A DNA stretch of 9,791 nt from Planctomycetota bacterium (GTDB taxonomy: Bacteria > Planctomycetota > UBA11346), in the NCBI GenBank assembly GCA_013816415.1, contig JACDEN010000064.1, positions 1-9,791 of the forward strand, read 5' to 3'. The notes under the pieces are model-generated. The model had not been told where the DNA came from. It searched no databases and was given only the letters and a program-made list of their open reading frames with translations. Position 1 is the first letter of the stretch. Each line of letters opens with the position of its first letter. Positions 1-6,901 of the stretch are shown piece after piece. The position numbers were made by a program, and so were the translations under genes.

Positions 1-2060
1 GCCGACCCGGCGCTGTGCCGGCGCGGCGCCAGCGGCTTGCCGGCGATCACCGCGGTCACGGCGGCGGTGATCTTGTCCACCGTCACCACCGTCTCGCGCT
101 CCAACAGGGCGTTCACCGGATGGGTGACCGCGAGCGTGTGCAGCCGGCCGACCGGAGCATCGAGTTCATCGAAGGCCGACTCCATGATGGTGGCGGCGAT
201 CTCGCCTCCGACGCCGCACATCGCGTAGCCTTCGTCGACCACCAGCGCGCGCCCGGTCTTCGCCACGCTGGCGACGATGGTGTCGACATCGAGCGGCACG
301 ATGGTGCGCAGGTCGATGATCTCGCACGACACGCCCTCTTTTTCAAGCGCCTGGGCGGCTTCGAGGCAGCGGCGCAGCAGCAACCCGCACGAGACCAGGG
401 TGATGTCGGTGCCGGCGCGCGCGATCGCGGCCTTGCCGAAGGGCACCAGGTGCTCGCCCACGGGCACCTCGCCCTTGGACGCGAATAGCGATTTCGCCTC
501 GAGGAAGATCACCGGGTCGCCGGCGCGCAGCGCGGTCTTCATCAGACCCTTGGCGTCCGCCGGATTCGAGGGCACGCACACGATCAGGCCCGGGATGTGC
601 GACCACATCGGGTGGAAGCTGCCGCTGTGGTGCGGGCCTGCGGTCTTCACCTCGCCGACGCCGGCGCGCACGATCATCGGCGCGCGCATGCGGCCATTGC
701 TGGTGTAGCGCAGCTTCGCCGCCTGATGGATGATCTGGCTCGCCGCCTCGAACAGGAAATCGGCGAACATCAGATCCGCGACCGCGCGGCATCCGGTGGC
801 CGCGGCGCCGACCGCGGCGCCGGTGAAGCCGAGCTCGCTAATCGGCGTGTCGATGACGCGACGGCCGCTGAATTCCTGGAACAGGTTCTTGGTGTGCGCG
901 AAGCTCCCGCCGCGCTCGCCGATGCCTTCGCCGAAATAGATGATGTGCTCGTCACGGCGCATCTCCTCGGCGATGCCGTCGCGTACCGCGTCGAGCCAAC
1001 CGGTGGTCACGCTCGCCGGACCGGCGGGCGGCGGCATCGGCGGATTGATCGGGTTGGCGTAGACGTGGTCGAAGGTGGTGGCGGGATCGGGTTCGGACGC
1101 CGCCATCCAGAACGCCTCGGCCTCGGCGATGCGCGCCTGGACCGCCACCTCGATGGCGTCGAGTTCCGGCGCGGTCGCCAGCGCGGCTTCGAGCAGACGG
1201 CGCCGCAGCATGGCGATCGGGTCGCGCAGCTTCCAGGTCTCAACCTCCTCCTTGCTGCGGTAGGAGCCGAAGATCGGGTCGCCTTCGTGGTGGCCGACCA
1301 CACGGTAGGTGCGGGCTTCGATCAGCGTCGGTCCGCCGCCGGAACGCGCGCGGGCGACCGCGATGCGCGCCGCGTCCCACATCGCCAGCACGTCATTGCC
1401 GTCGACGGCGACGCCGGGCAGGCCATAGGCTGCGGCCTTGGCCGCGACGTCGGTGTTGCGCGTCGCCAAGGCGAGCGGTGTGGCGGTGGCGTAGAGGTTG
1501 TTCTCGCACACGAACACCACCGGCGCGTCCTGCGCCGTGGCGAAATTGACCGATTCGTGGAAGGCGCCGTGGTTGACCGCGCCGTCGCCGAAGAACGCGA
1601 CGGTGACGTTGTCGGTGCCGCGCACCTTGGCGCTGATCGCCGCGCCGACCGCCGACGGGATGCCGCCGCCGACCAGGCCATTGGTGCCGAACAGGCCGGT
1701 CGGCTTGTCGTAGAGGTGCATGCTCCCGCCGCGTCCGCCGCAGCAGCCCTCGGCCTTGCCGCCGATCTCGGCGAGCAGCACGGACGGCGAGACGCCCTTG
1801 GCGAGCGCGTGGCCGTGACCGCGGTGCGTACTGGTGATCCAGTCGGCCGGTCGCAGGTGCGCGCAGACGCCGACCGCCGTGGCTTCCTCGCCGACGTACA
1901 GGTGCAGGAATCCCGGCAGCTTGCCTGCGCGATTCAGGATCTGCGCTGACAGCTCGAAGCGCCGCAGCAGCGTCATCTCGGAATACAGCCGCAGCAGAAC
2001 CGCGCGGTCGAGCGCGGTGATGGCGGGAGCGGGATGGGTGGCGGAATCGCTGTGGCGCAT
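1..2060 (-). CDS. Fused alpha-beta E1 component of a thiamine-diphosphate 2-oxoacid dehydrogenase (partial, C-terminus off the left edge)
   Basis: Oxidative decarboxylation of a 2-oxoacid (pyruvate, branched-chain 2-oxoacid or acetoin type). 686 codons are visible without a stop. Residues 20-335 form the E1-alpha half: THRGHGH at 78-84, GGRGGSMH at 108-115, and the thiamine-diphosphate/Mg motif G158-D-G-A-V-N followed by N187-N188. A proline-rich linker (about 336-350) joins the E1-beta half: the TPISE motif with the expected cofactor-activating Glu at 409, HHSGSF with a probable catalytic His near 478, and SHIPGL followed by PSNPADAKGL at 487-506. In most bacteria these halves are two genes; here they are one polypeptide. 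The start follows the SMP-30 gene by 38 nt, with only a weak GGGA about 8 nt upstream. It is the last gene of the operon in view. Substrate class is not resolved; the glycine-rich alpha motifs look most like acetoin/pyruvate dehydrogenase E1. Residues after about 675 could be a short tail or the start of an added domain. Confidence 0.93.
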   Translation of the reverse strand, partial: MRHSDSATHPAPAITALDRAVLLRLYSEMTLLRRFELSAQILNRAGKLPGFLHLYVGEEATAVGVCAHLRPADWITSTHRGHGHALAKGVSPSVLLAEIGGKAEGCCGGRGGSMHLYDKPTGLFGTNGLVGGGIPSAVGAAISAKVRGTDNVTVAFFGDGAVNHGAFHESVNFATAQDAPVVFVCENNLYATATPLALATRNTDVAAKAAAYGLPGVAVDGNDVLAMWDAARIAVARARSGGGPTLIEARTYRVVGHHEGDPIFGSYRSKEEVETWKLRDPIAMLRRRLLEAALATAPELDAIEVAVQARIAEAEAFWMAASEPDPATTFDHVYANPINPPMPPPAGPASVTTGWLDAVRDGIAEEMRRDEHIIYFGEGIGERGGSFAHTKNLFQEFSGRRVIDTPISELGFTGAAVGAAATGCRAVADLMFADFLFEAASQIIHQAAKLRYTSNGRMRAPMIVRAGVGEVKTAGPHHSGSFHPMWSHIPGLIVCVPSNPADAKGLMKTALRAGDPVIFLEAKSLFASKGEVPVGEHLVPFGKAAIARAGTDITLVSCGLLLRRCLEAAQALEKEGVSCEIIDLRTIVPLDVDTIVASVAKTGRALVVDEGYAMCGVGGEIAATIMESAFDELDAPVGRLHTLAVTHPVNALLERETVVTVDKITAAVTAVIAGKPLAPRRHSAGS

Positions 2061-2098
2061 GGGAGTATCCCGGGACGGAGGATCGGACTCTGGCGGGA

Positions 2099-3019
2099 TC
2101 AGCCGCGGAAGGCGCAGGCAGGAAGACCGCGCACACCCGGCTTGGCGCGGAACAGCGCGCCGGCATTCGGTTGCCGTGCGAGCTGCTGCGCGTCGAGTCC
2201 GATGGATGCGGTGGTGATGTACAGCTCGTCGAGGTTGGCGCCCCCGAACGCGCACGACGTCACCAGCTGCGCGCCCGGGACGTCGATGGTGGCGAGCAGG
2301 AGGCCGTCGAGCGGATTCCAGCAGCCGACCTTGCCGCTCTCGTGCAGCGCGATCCACAGCATGCCGCGTTCGTCCATGGTCATGCCATCGGGGATGCCGA
2401 GGTGGACCGGGATCTCGATCACCGTGCGTCGGTTGGCGATGGCGCCGGTGGCGTCGTCGTAGTCGAAAGCGTCGACGCGGCGGGTCACGGAGTCGATGTA
2501 GTACATCACGCGCGCGTCGCGGCTCCACGCCAGGCCGTTGGAGATGGTGACGCCGTCGAGCACGCGGGTGAGCGCGCCTGCGCCGTCGAGGCGGTACAGG
2601 CTGCCTGCGCCCGCGCGGCAGTCGTAGGCCATGGTGCCGGCCCAGAAGCGGCCGGTGGGATCGCACTTGCCGTCGTTGAAGCGGAGGCCCGGCTGATCGG
2701 TGGCGACCGTCGCCACCTGAGTCACCTGCGTCACCGCGCCGGTCGCCGGATCGAGGTGGGCGAAGCCGTCCTGGACCGCGAGCATCAGCCCGCCCGATGC
2801 GCGCGGCACCACCGTGCCGACGTGCTTGCCAACGGGGATCCTGCGGTTGACGCCGGTCTTCGGGTCGAACACGAAGATGCACGACTCCATGATGTCGAGC
2901 CAATACAGCACCTGGCTGCGGCCATCCCAGATCGAGCCCTCGCCGAGGGTGGTGCGGATTCTCACCACTGGCTCGGCGAACAGCATGGCGCGGGTCTCAG
3001 CGCGGGCGGCGGGGCTCAT
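2099..3019 (-). CDS. SMP-30/gluconolactonase/LRE-family lactonase
   Basis: Predicted cytoplasmic sugar-lactone hydrolase of the six-bladed beta-propeller SMP-30 family, 306 aa, the usual family length. Expected metal ligands are visible: Glu27 in LGEGSIW, Asn161 in SNGLAW and Asp211 in IPDGMTMD. The substrate-side motif RFNDGKCDPTGRFWAGTM lies at 113-130. No signal peptide is seen. The start codon overlaps the stop of the upstream aldolase gene as ATGA, and there is no good Shine-Dalgarno in front of it, so translation is probably coupled; an in-frame Met at residue 12 is a less likely start. In the family, members open aldono-lactones made by NAD-dependent sugar dehydrogenases, which fits this operon. 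The exact lactone cannot be told from sequence, and regucalcin-like naming should not be read as function. Confidence 0.93.
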   Translation of the reverse strand: MSPAARAETRAMLFAEPVVRIRTTLGEGSIWDGRSQVLYWLDIMESCIFVFDPKTGVNRRIPVGKHVGTVVPRASGGLMLAVQDGFAHLDPATGAVTQVTQVATVATDQPGLRFNDGKCDPTGRFWAGTMAYDCRAGAGSLYRLDGAGALTRVLDGVTISNGLAWSRDARVMYYIDSVTRRVDAFDYDDATGAIANRRTVIEIPVHLGIPDGMTMDERGMLWIALHESGKVGCWNPLDGLLLATIDVPGAQLVTSCAFGGANLDELYITTASIGLDAQQLARQPNAGALFRAKPGVRGLPACAFRG

Positions 3020-3744
3020 CGCGCCGCCGCGGCGGTCTTGGCGTCGCCGAGATCGGTGTAGCGGCGCAGCGATTCCGCGCCCATGCGCGCGCGCACGGCG
3101 GGATCGCGGGCTTCGCGCACGATCTCGAGCAGGCGCGACCCGATGCGCTGCATGCCGGTGAACGTGCGGTCGACGTAGGACGGCAGCGCGATGTGCGGCA
3201 TGCCGATCACCACCATGTCGGCGCCCGCGGTGATGAAGCGCCCAGTGTCGGCGAGCGCGATGCCGCCGGAGGCCGCGGTGCGGATGCCGGGGATGACGGT
3301 CAGCGTCTCGGCGAGCTGATTGGCGCCAAAAAGCCCAGCGGGATAGATCTTCACCACGTCGGCGCCGAGGGTCTTGGCGGCCAGGATCTCGGTCGGCGAG
3401 AACGCGCCGGCGACCGCCGCCACGCCGTAGCGGTGGCACATGGTGATGACCTCGGGGACCAGCGTCGGCGAGACGATATAGTTCGCGCCGGCGAGGATCG
3501 CCATGCGCGCGGTCTCGGCGTCGAGCACCGTTCCCGCGCCGACCAGCGTGCCTTTGGGCAGTTCGGCCGCCGCGCGCTCGATCAGGCGCAGGGTGCCGGG
3601 CATGGTCATGGTCAGCTCGACGCTGTTCATGCCGATGTCGCACATCGCCTTGCTGGCCTCGATGATCGCCGAGGTGTCGTCGTAGCGCCAGCAGGGGACG
3701 ATGCCCGTCAAGGCCATGGCGTTGACGATCTGGTCTCTGGTCAT
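3016..3744 (-). CDS. KDPG/KHG-type 2-keto-3-deoxy acid aldolase
   Basis: Class I (Schiff base) aldolase of the 2-dehydro-3-deoxy-phosphogluconate / 4-hydroxy-2-oxoglutarate aldolase family, predicted to split a 2-keto-3-deoxy acid into pyruvate and an aldehyde. Residues seen: the base Glu43 in SVELTM, GAGTVLD at 69-75, SPTLVPE at 92-98, the Schiff-base Lys132 in VVKIYPA, and the phosphate-site-like loop IPGIRTAASGGI at 151-162. At 242 aa it is about 30 residues longer than typical members, with a charged Ala-rich C-terminal tail. The position usually read as Arg in the EVTLR motif of the E. coli enzyme is Thr47 here, so the substrate may not be KDPG. GGAG lies 5 nt before the start; the gap to the preceding Ldh2 gene is 25 nt, and the stop overlaps the lactonase start. 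Confidence 0.92.
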   Translation of the reverse strand: MTRDQIVNAMALTGIVPCWRYDDTSAIIEASKAMCDIGMNSVELTMTMPGTLRLIERAAAELPKGTLVGAGTVLDAETARMAILAGANYIVSPTLVPEVITMCHRYGVAAVAGAFSPTEILAAKTLGADVVKIYPAGLFGANQLAETLTVIPGIRTAASGGIALADTGRFITAGADMVVIGMPHIALPSYVDRTFTGMQRIGSRLLEIVREARDPAVRARMGAESLRRYTDLGDAKTAAAAR

Positions 3745-3769
3745 GGGTGCTCCGGGTGCGATGGACGGG

Positions 3770-4849
3770 TCAGGCGAACAGTCGGCTGATGTCGATGGAG
3801 AGGTCGGCGGCCACCCCGCGCACCTTGGCGACCACGTCTGGCGGCAACTCGATGCCTTCTTTCAGCGCCCGATCGCGGCGTTCGAGCTCGATCTCGCCCG
3901 GCAGGTAGATGCGGTCGCAGCCGTCCACGCGTGGAGTACTCCGCATTTCCGCGGCCAGCGCGTCCATGCGCGTCGCGAAGGTGCCGCCCGGCATCATCGC
4001 CGCGACGTCCAGCGCGATGAACGCGGCTCCGTGTCCGGTCGCTTGCGACGGATCGGAGGTGATCCACGGCAGGCACTGCGACGCCATCGATGCGCCGGTG
4101 AGCGCCGCCGACAACGCTTCAACCAGGATGCCGAATCCGTACCCCTTGTGGCCGCCCATCGGAGTGAGCGAGCCGCCGGCGAGGAAATCCTTGGGATCCG
4201 TGCTCGGCTTGCCGTCGGGATCGATCAGCCAGCCGGAAGGAATGGATTTTCCGAGGAATTCTGCTGCCATGATCTTGCCGGCAGCGACCGTGCTCAGGGC
4301 GATGTCGAGCATCACGAAGCGCGAGCCGCAGGGAGCGGCGAAGGCGAACGGGTTGTTGCCCAGGGCGCGGCCCTTGGCGCCGGGGATGTTCATCGACGGC
4401 GTGTCGTTGGCCATCGCCAGGCCGATCATGCCGCGCTCGGCCGCCATCGACGCGTAATAACCGGCGGCTCCGAAGTGGCAGCTGTTGTGCACACCGACGT
4501 AGGCGATGCCGCAGGCTTTGGCCTTCGCCATCGCCAGCTCCATCGCCGTCACCGACGTCACCATCCCGAGCGCTGATTGCCCGTCGATCATCGCCCACGC
4601 CGGGCCATCGCTCACCACCCGCGGCTTCGCGTCCTTGTTCATTCCGCCGGCGCGCAGGCGACGGATGTACCCGGGCAGCGATTTCACGCCGTGCGTGAAG
4701 GTCCCCCAGGTGTCGGTGGTGACCAGGACGCGCGCGGTGGTGGCGGCATCCGTGGATCCGACGCCGACCTGGGTCAGCGCTTTGATGACGAATGCTTCGA
4801 GCGCCGGCGCCTGGACGGTGGCGGAGGCGAGAGCGGAGTTGACTTTCAT
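3770..4849 (-). CDS. Ldh2-family NAD(P)-dependent 2-hydroxyacid oxidoreductase (malate/L-lactate dehydrogenase type)
   Basis: Predicted cytoplasmic NAD(P)-dependent oxidoreductase of the Ldh2/YiaK/YlbC/ComC superfamily (unrelated to classical Rossmann LDH), 359 aa, normal family length. Characteristic motifs: THGVKSLPGYIRRLRAG at 52-68, the catalytic His region VHNSCHFGAAGYY with His125, MANDTPSMNIPGAKGRALGN at 146-165 followed by NPFAFAAP, and GGHKGYGFGILVEAL near 232-246. Members reduce or oxidise 2-oxo/2-hydroxy acids such as malate, lactate, sulfolactate, ureidoglycolate or 2,3-diketogulonate. The specific substrate is not visible. Here it probably oxidises a hydroxyacid from sugar-acid breakdown or reduces a keto-sugar acid. 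GAGGA overlaps the stop codon of the upstream dehydrogenase, 9 nt before the start; the intergenic gap is 12 nt, which supports co-transcription. Confidence 0.93.
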   Translation of the reverse strand: MKVNSALASATVQAPALEAFVIKALTQVGVGSTDAATTARVLVTTDTWGTFTHGVKSLPGYIRRLRAGGMNKDAKPRVVSDGPAWAMIDGQSALGMVTSVTAMELAMAKAKACGIAYVGVHNSCHFGAAGYYASMAAERGMIGLAMANDTPSMNIPGAKGRALGNNPFAFAAPCGSRFVMLDIALSTVAAGKIMAAEFLGKSIPSGWLIDPDGKPSTDPKDFLAGGSLTPMGGHKGYGFGILVEALSAALTGASMASQCLPWITSDPSQATGHGAAFIALDVAAMMPGGTFATRMDALAAEMRSTPRVDGCDRIYLPGEIELERRDRALKEGIELPPDVVAKVRGVAADLSIDISRLFA

Positions 4850-4861
4850 GATGATGGATCC

Positions 4862-5851
4862 TCAGTTCTTGCCGGCGGCCGCGGCAACCGATGCCACGCC
4901 GTTGACGATGTTCTGCTGCGGTTCGCGGCGTAGCGCGCGCAAGGCCGAGGCGACGACGCCATCGCGCAGGGCGCGCACCGCGCGCTGGCTGCAGGACGCC
5001 ACGTGCGGCGTGATCGTCACCTGCGGCATGCTCGCGAGGGGATGGCCGGCGGGGATCGGTTCGGGATCGAGGACGTCGAGCGCGGCTGCGCCGACGTGAC
5101 CCGTGGTCAGTCCTTCGACCAGGGCCGCGGTATCGATGAGGTCGCCTCGCGCGAGGTTGACCAGCAGGACGCCGCGTTTGCACGCGGCGAGGCTGTCGGC
5201 GTTGATCATGCGCTTGGTCGCCGCGGTCGAGGGACAGTGCAGGGTGATGAGATCGCTGGCGTGCAGCAGCTCTTCGAGCCGCGCGGGCACGAAGCCGGCG
5301 GCAGTGATGTCCGCCGGACGCACGACCGGATCGAACACCAGGACGGAAGCCTTGAACGCGGAGAGCCGCCGAGCGACCTCGCGGCCGATGCGGCCGAAGC
5401 CGATGACGCCGACGGTCATGTCCTTGAGCGTGCGCATCTCCTCGATCTTCGCCGGCAGTTTCCACTCGCCGGCGTGGATGCAGGCGCTGGTCTGGGCCAG
5501 CCGCCGGGTGAGGTCGAGGATCATCGCCAAGGTGTGGTCGGCGACCTCGTCGATGCAGTAATCGGGAACGTTGCAGACCGGGATGCCTTTGGCGCGCGCG
5601 GCGTCGAGGTCGACGTTGTCGACGCCGATGCCGTAGCGCGCGATGACCTTGGCCTTCTTCATGGCATTGATGACCTGGGCATCGAGCCGAGCGAACTGGG
5701 TGATGACGATGTCCGCTTCGGCGGTGAGCTCGATCAGCTCGGCCGTGGTCTTGCACCGGCGCGCCTCCAGGCGGCAGCCGGCGGCTTCGAGGGCGGCGCG
5801 CTCGAGATCGGTGTCGGCGAAGGTGAAGTCGGTGATGACGGCGAGAGGCAT
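4862..5851 (-). CDS. D-2-hydroxyacid dehydrogenase (phosphoglycerate dehydrogenase-like)
   Basis: NAD-dependent D-isomer-specific 2-hydroxyacid dehydrogenase, 329 aa, the length of the short family members and without the C-terminal ACT domain of biosynthetic SerA. The Rossmann dinucleotide motif is GVIGFGRIG at 148-156, with an acidic residue at Asp174 that suggests NAD over NADP. The catalytic triad is visible: Arg235 in NLARGDLID, Glu264 in DPEP, His283 in TPHVAS. The substrate-side loop RYGIGVDNVDLDAA lies at 72-85. The start at 5851 shares one base with the upstream stop (TGATG) and has AAGGAG 7 nt ahead, so the longer in-frame opening further upstream is rejected because it would run through the FAH gene. 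Likely interconverts a 2-oxoacid and a D-2-hydroxyacid (glyoxylate, hydroxypyruvate, or a sugar-acid intermediate) in the same pathway. Confidence 0.93.
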   Translation of the reverse strand: MPLAVITDFTFADTDLERAALEAAGCRLEARRCKTTAELIELTAEADIVITQFARLDAQVINAMKKAKVIARYGIGVDNVDLDAARAKGIPVCNVPDYCIDEVADHTLAMILDLTRRLAQTSACIHAGEWKLPAKIEEMRTLKDMTVGVIGFGRIGREVARRLSAFKASVLVFDPVVRPADITAAGFVPARLEELLHASDLITLHCPSTAATKRMINADSLAACKRGVLLVNLARGDLIDTAALVEGLTTGHVGAAALDVLDPEPIPAGHPLASMPQVTITPHVASCSQRAVRALRDGVVASALRALRREPQQNIVNGVASVAAAAGKN

Positions 5852-6666
5852 CAGAAGGCTCCTTGGTGCGCGGCGCGCGCGGTGGCGGCGGCGACGGTGT
5901 TGGTCAGTTCGCCGATGCCGTCGATCGCGACGGACACCCGATCGCCCGGCTTGAGCCAGACCGGGGGCTTGCGCGCGAAGCCGCAGCCGGCCGGCGTGCC
6001 GGTGAGGATCACGGTTCCCGGCAGCAGGGTCATGCAGCGAGAGAGATAGCTGATGAGATGACGCACGCTGAAGATCATCAGCGCGCTGCTCGCGTCCTGC
6101 ATGGTCTCGCCATTGAGGATGAGGCGCACCCGCGCCGTGGTCGGGTCGAGCTCGGTCTCGATCCACGGCCCGAGCGGCGCGAAGCCGTCGAAGCACTTGC
6201 CGCGCGCCCATTGGGCGTCGTTGCGCTGGCAGTCGCGCGCGCTGACATCATTCGCGCAGGTGTAGCCGAGCACGTGGTCGAGGGCCTGCGCCTCGCTGAC
6301 GTCGCGTGCGGTCTTGGCGATGACGACCGCGAGCTCGGCCTCGTAGTCGACTTCGTTCGGCGCCATCGCCGGCACGAGGATGGCCGCGCCGGGATCGGTG
6401 ATCGCGCTGGTGGTCTTGATGAAGACGATCGGTGCCTTGGGCGCGTCGTCATTGCCTTCCTGCGCATGAGCCAGGTAGTTGCGGCCGATCGCAATCAGGT
6501 TCGGCGGGATGATCGGCGCGAGCAGCCGCACGTCCGACAGGCGCACGCCCTCGCCGGTACGCTGTCGGGATCCGAGGAGATCGCCCGCGATGACCGCGAT
6601 CGCGTCGCCCTCGACGATGCCGTGGCGGATGCTGCCGTCCTTCGATTGGAAGCGCGCGAATCGCAT
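5851..6666 (-). CDS. FAH-family hydrolase (fumarylacetoacetate hydrolase / 2,4-diketo-3-deoxy-acid hydrolase type)
   Basis: First gene of the minus-strand operon, 271 aa. It is a divalent-metal enzyme of the FAH superfamily, whose members cleave carbon-carbon bonds of diketo acids or decarboxylate/hydrate oxo acids. Visible: GRNYLAHAQE at 61-70, metal ligands expected at Glu109 and Glu111 (VDYEAELAVVI) and Asp140 (CANDVSARDCQ), GKCFDGFAPLGPW at 156-168, and LTGTPAGCGFARKPPVWLKP at 221-240, ending in the GDRV loop. The closest characterised pattern known to me is the hydrolase of the non-phosphorylative L-rhamnose/L-fucose routes, which releases pyruvate plus lactate. The start at 6666 gives the typical MRFARF N-terminus and has GGAG 5 nt upstream. 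An in-frame Met at 6786 would add 40 poorly family-like residues and run across the palindrome, so it is not used. Confidence 0.93.
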   Translation of the reverse strand: MRFARFQSKDGSIRHGIVEGDAIAVIAGDLLGSRQRTGEGVRLSDVRLLAPIIPPNLIAIGRNYLAHAQEGNDDAPKAPIVFIKTTSAITDPGAAILVPAMAPNEVDYEAELAVVIAKTARDVSEAQALDHVLGYTCANDVSARDCQRNDAQWARGKCFDGFAPLGPWIETELDPTTARVRLILNGETMQDASSALMIFSVRHLISYLSRCMTLLPGTVILTGTPAGCGFARKPPVWLKPGDRVSVAIDGIGELTNTVAAATARAAHQGAF

Positions 6667-6725
6667 GGGATCTCCGATGCGACGGACCATAGAGCGCTGC
6701 TCGCGGCGGTCGTTCACCCCAGGCG

Positions 6726-6750
6726 GACCGATGGTGAAGATCCATCGGTC
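6726..6750. promoter_or_regulatory. Palindromic operator candidate upstream of the catabolic operon
   Basis: Perfect inverted repeat: GACCGATGG (6726-6734), a 7-nt spacer, then CCATCGGTC (6742-6750). It lies 60-84 nt upstream of the FAH start codon and about 150 nt from the regulator start. Most AraC proteins bind direct repeats, but rhamnose-type members use inverted half-sites, so binding by the neighbouring regulator is possible but unproven. Confidence 0.45.
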
Positions 6751-6839
6751 GGACGCGGTGGCAGCTCTCTGGTCGCTCCTGGCCACGCCGCGCAGGACGA
6801 CTCGGGGTTCTGGGAGCGCGGTCCCGAGAAGAAGAAGTC

Positions 6840-6890
6840 AGCGGGGCTCGGTCCCTACAATGGCCCTTTGGGCTGGGGCAGAGCCCCGCT
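6840..6890 (+). repeat. Ten-base-pair inverted repeat in the regulator leader, abutting its ribosome binding site
   Basis: AGCGGGGCTC (6840-6849) and GAGCCCCGCT (6881-6890) are perfect complements around a 31-nt loop. The loop itself holds GCCC-TTT-GGGC (6863-6873) and the candidate -10 TACAAT. The right arm ends one base before the Shine-Dalgarno AGGA (6891-6894), 7 nt from the ATG. It could be a DNA operator around the promoter or, if transcription starts further upstream, an RNA hairpin next to the ribosome site. No T-run follows, so it is not a terminator. Confidence 0.5.
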
Positions 6891-6901
6891 AGGATGGCCC
6901 C

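Larger units (their letters stand above)
6667..6901. promoter_or_regulatory. Divergent intergenic control region between the catabolic operon and the AraC-type regulator
   Basis: 235 nt without a gene, between two start codons pointing away from each other, so it must carry both promoters. It contains a 9-bp-arm palindrome (6726-6750) and a 10-bp-arm inverted repeat (6840-6890), annotated separately. For the minus strand, GTGAAC (6717-6712) and TATGGT (6691-6686) are a weak candidate -35/-10 pair, with a 20-nt spacing that is longer than ideal. If used, the palindrome would be centred about 58 nt upstream of transcription start, a plausible activator position. For the plus strand, TACAAT (6856-6861) is a reasonable -10 with no recognisable -35. 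Inference: the regulator acts here and may also control itself. Confidence 0.7.

Noticed and set aside
597..1949. Long plus-strand open frame opposite the E1 gene
   Set aside because: It is a high-GC shadow frame: Arg/Ala/Gly/Asp-rich without domains, and the opposite strand carries an unambiguous, motif-complete E1 protein.
2700..2740. Small tandem repeat of GTCACCTG-like units
   Set aside because: It lies inside the SMP-30 gene, encodes VTQVTQVATV in frame and is explained by coding sequence.
5851..6786. Longer start for the FAH-family gene at 6786
   Set aside because: The extra 40 residues do not look like the family, there is no good ribosome site, and it would cover the palindrome at 6726-6750. 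The ATG at 6666 has GGAG at proper spacing and a typical N-terminus.
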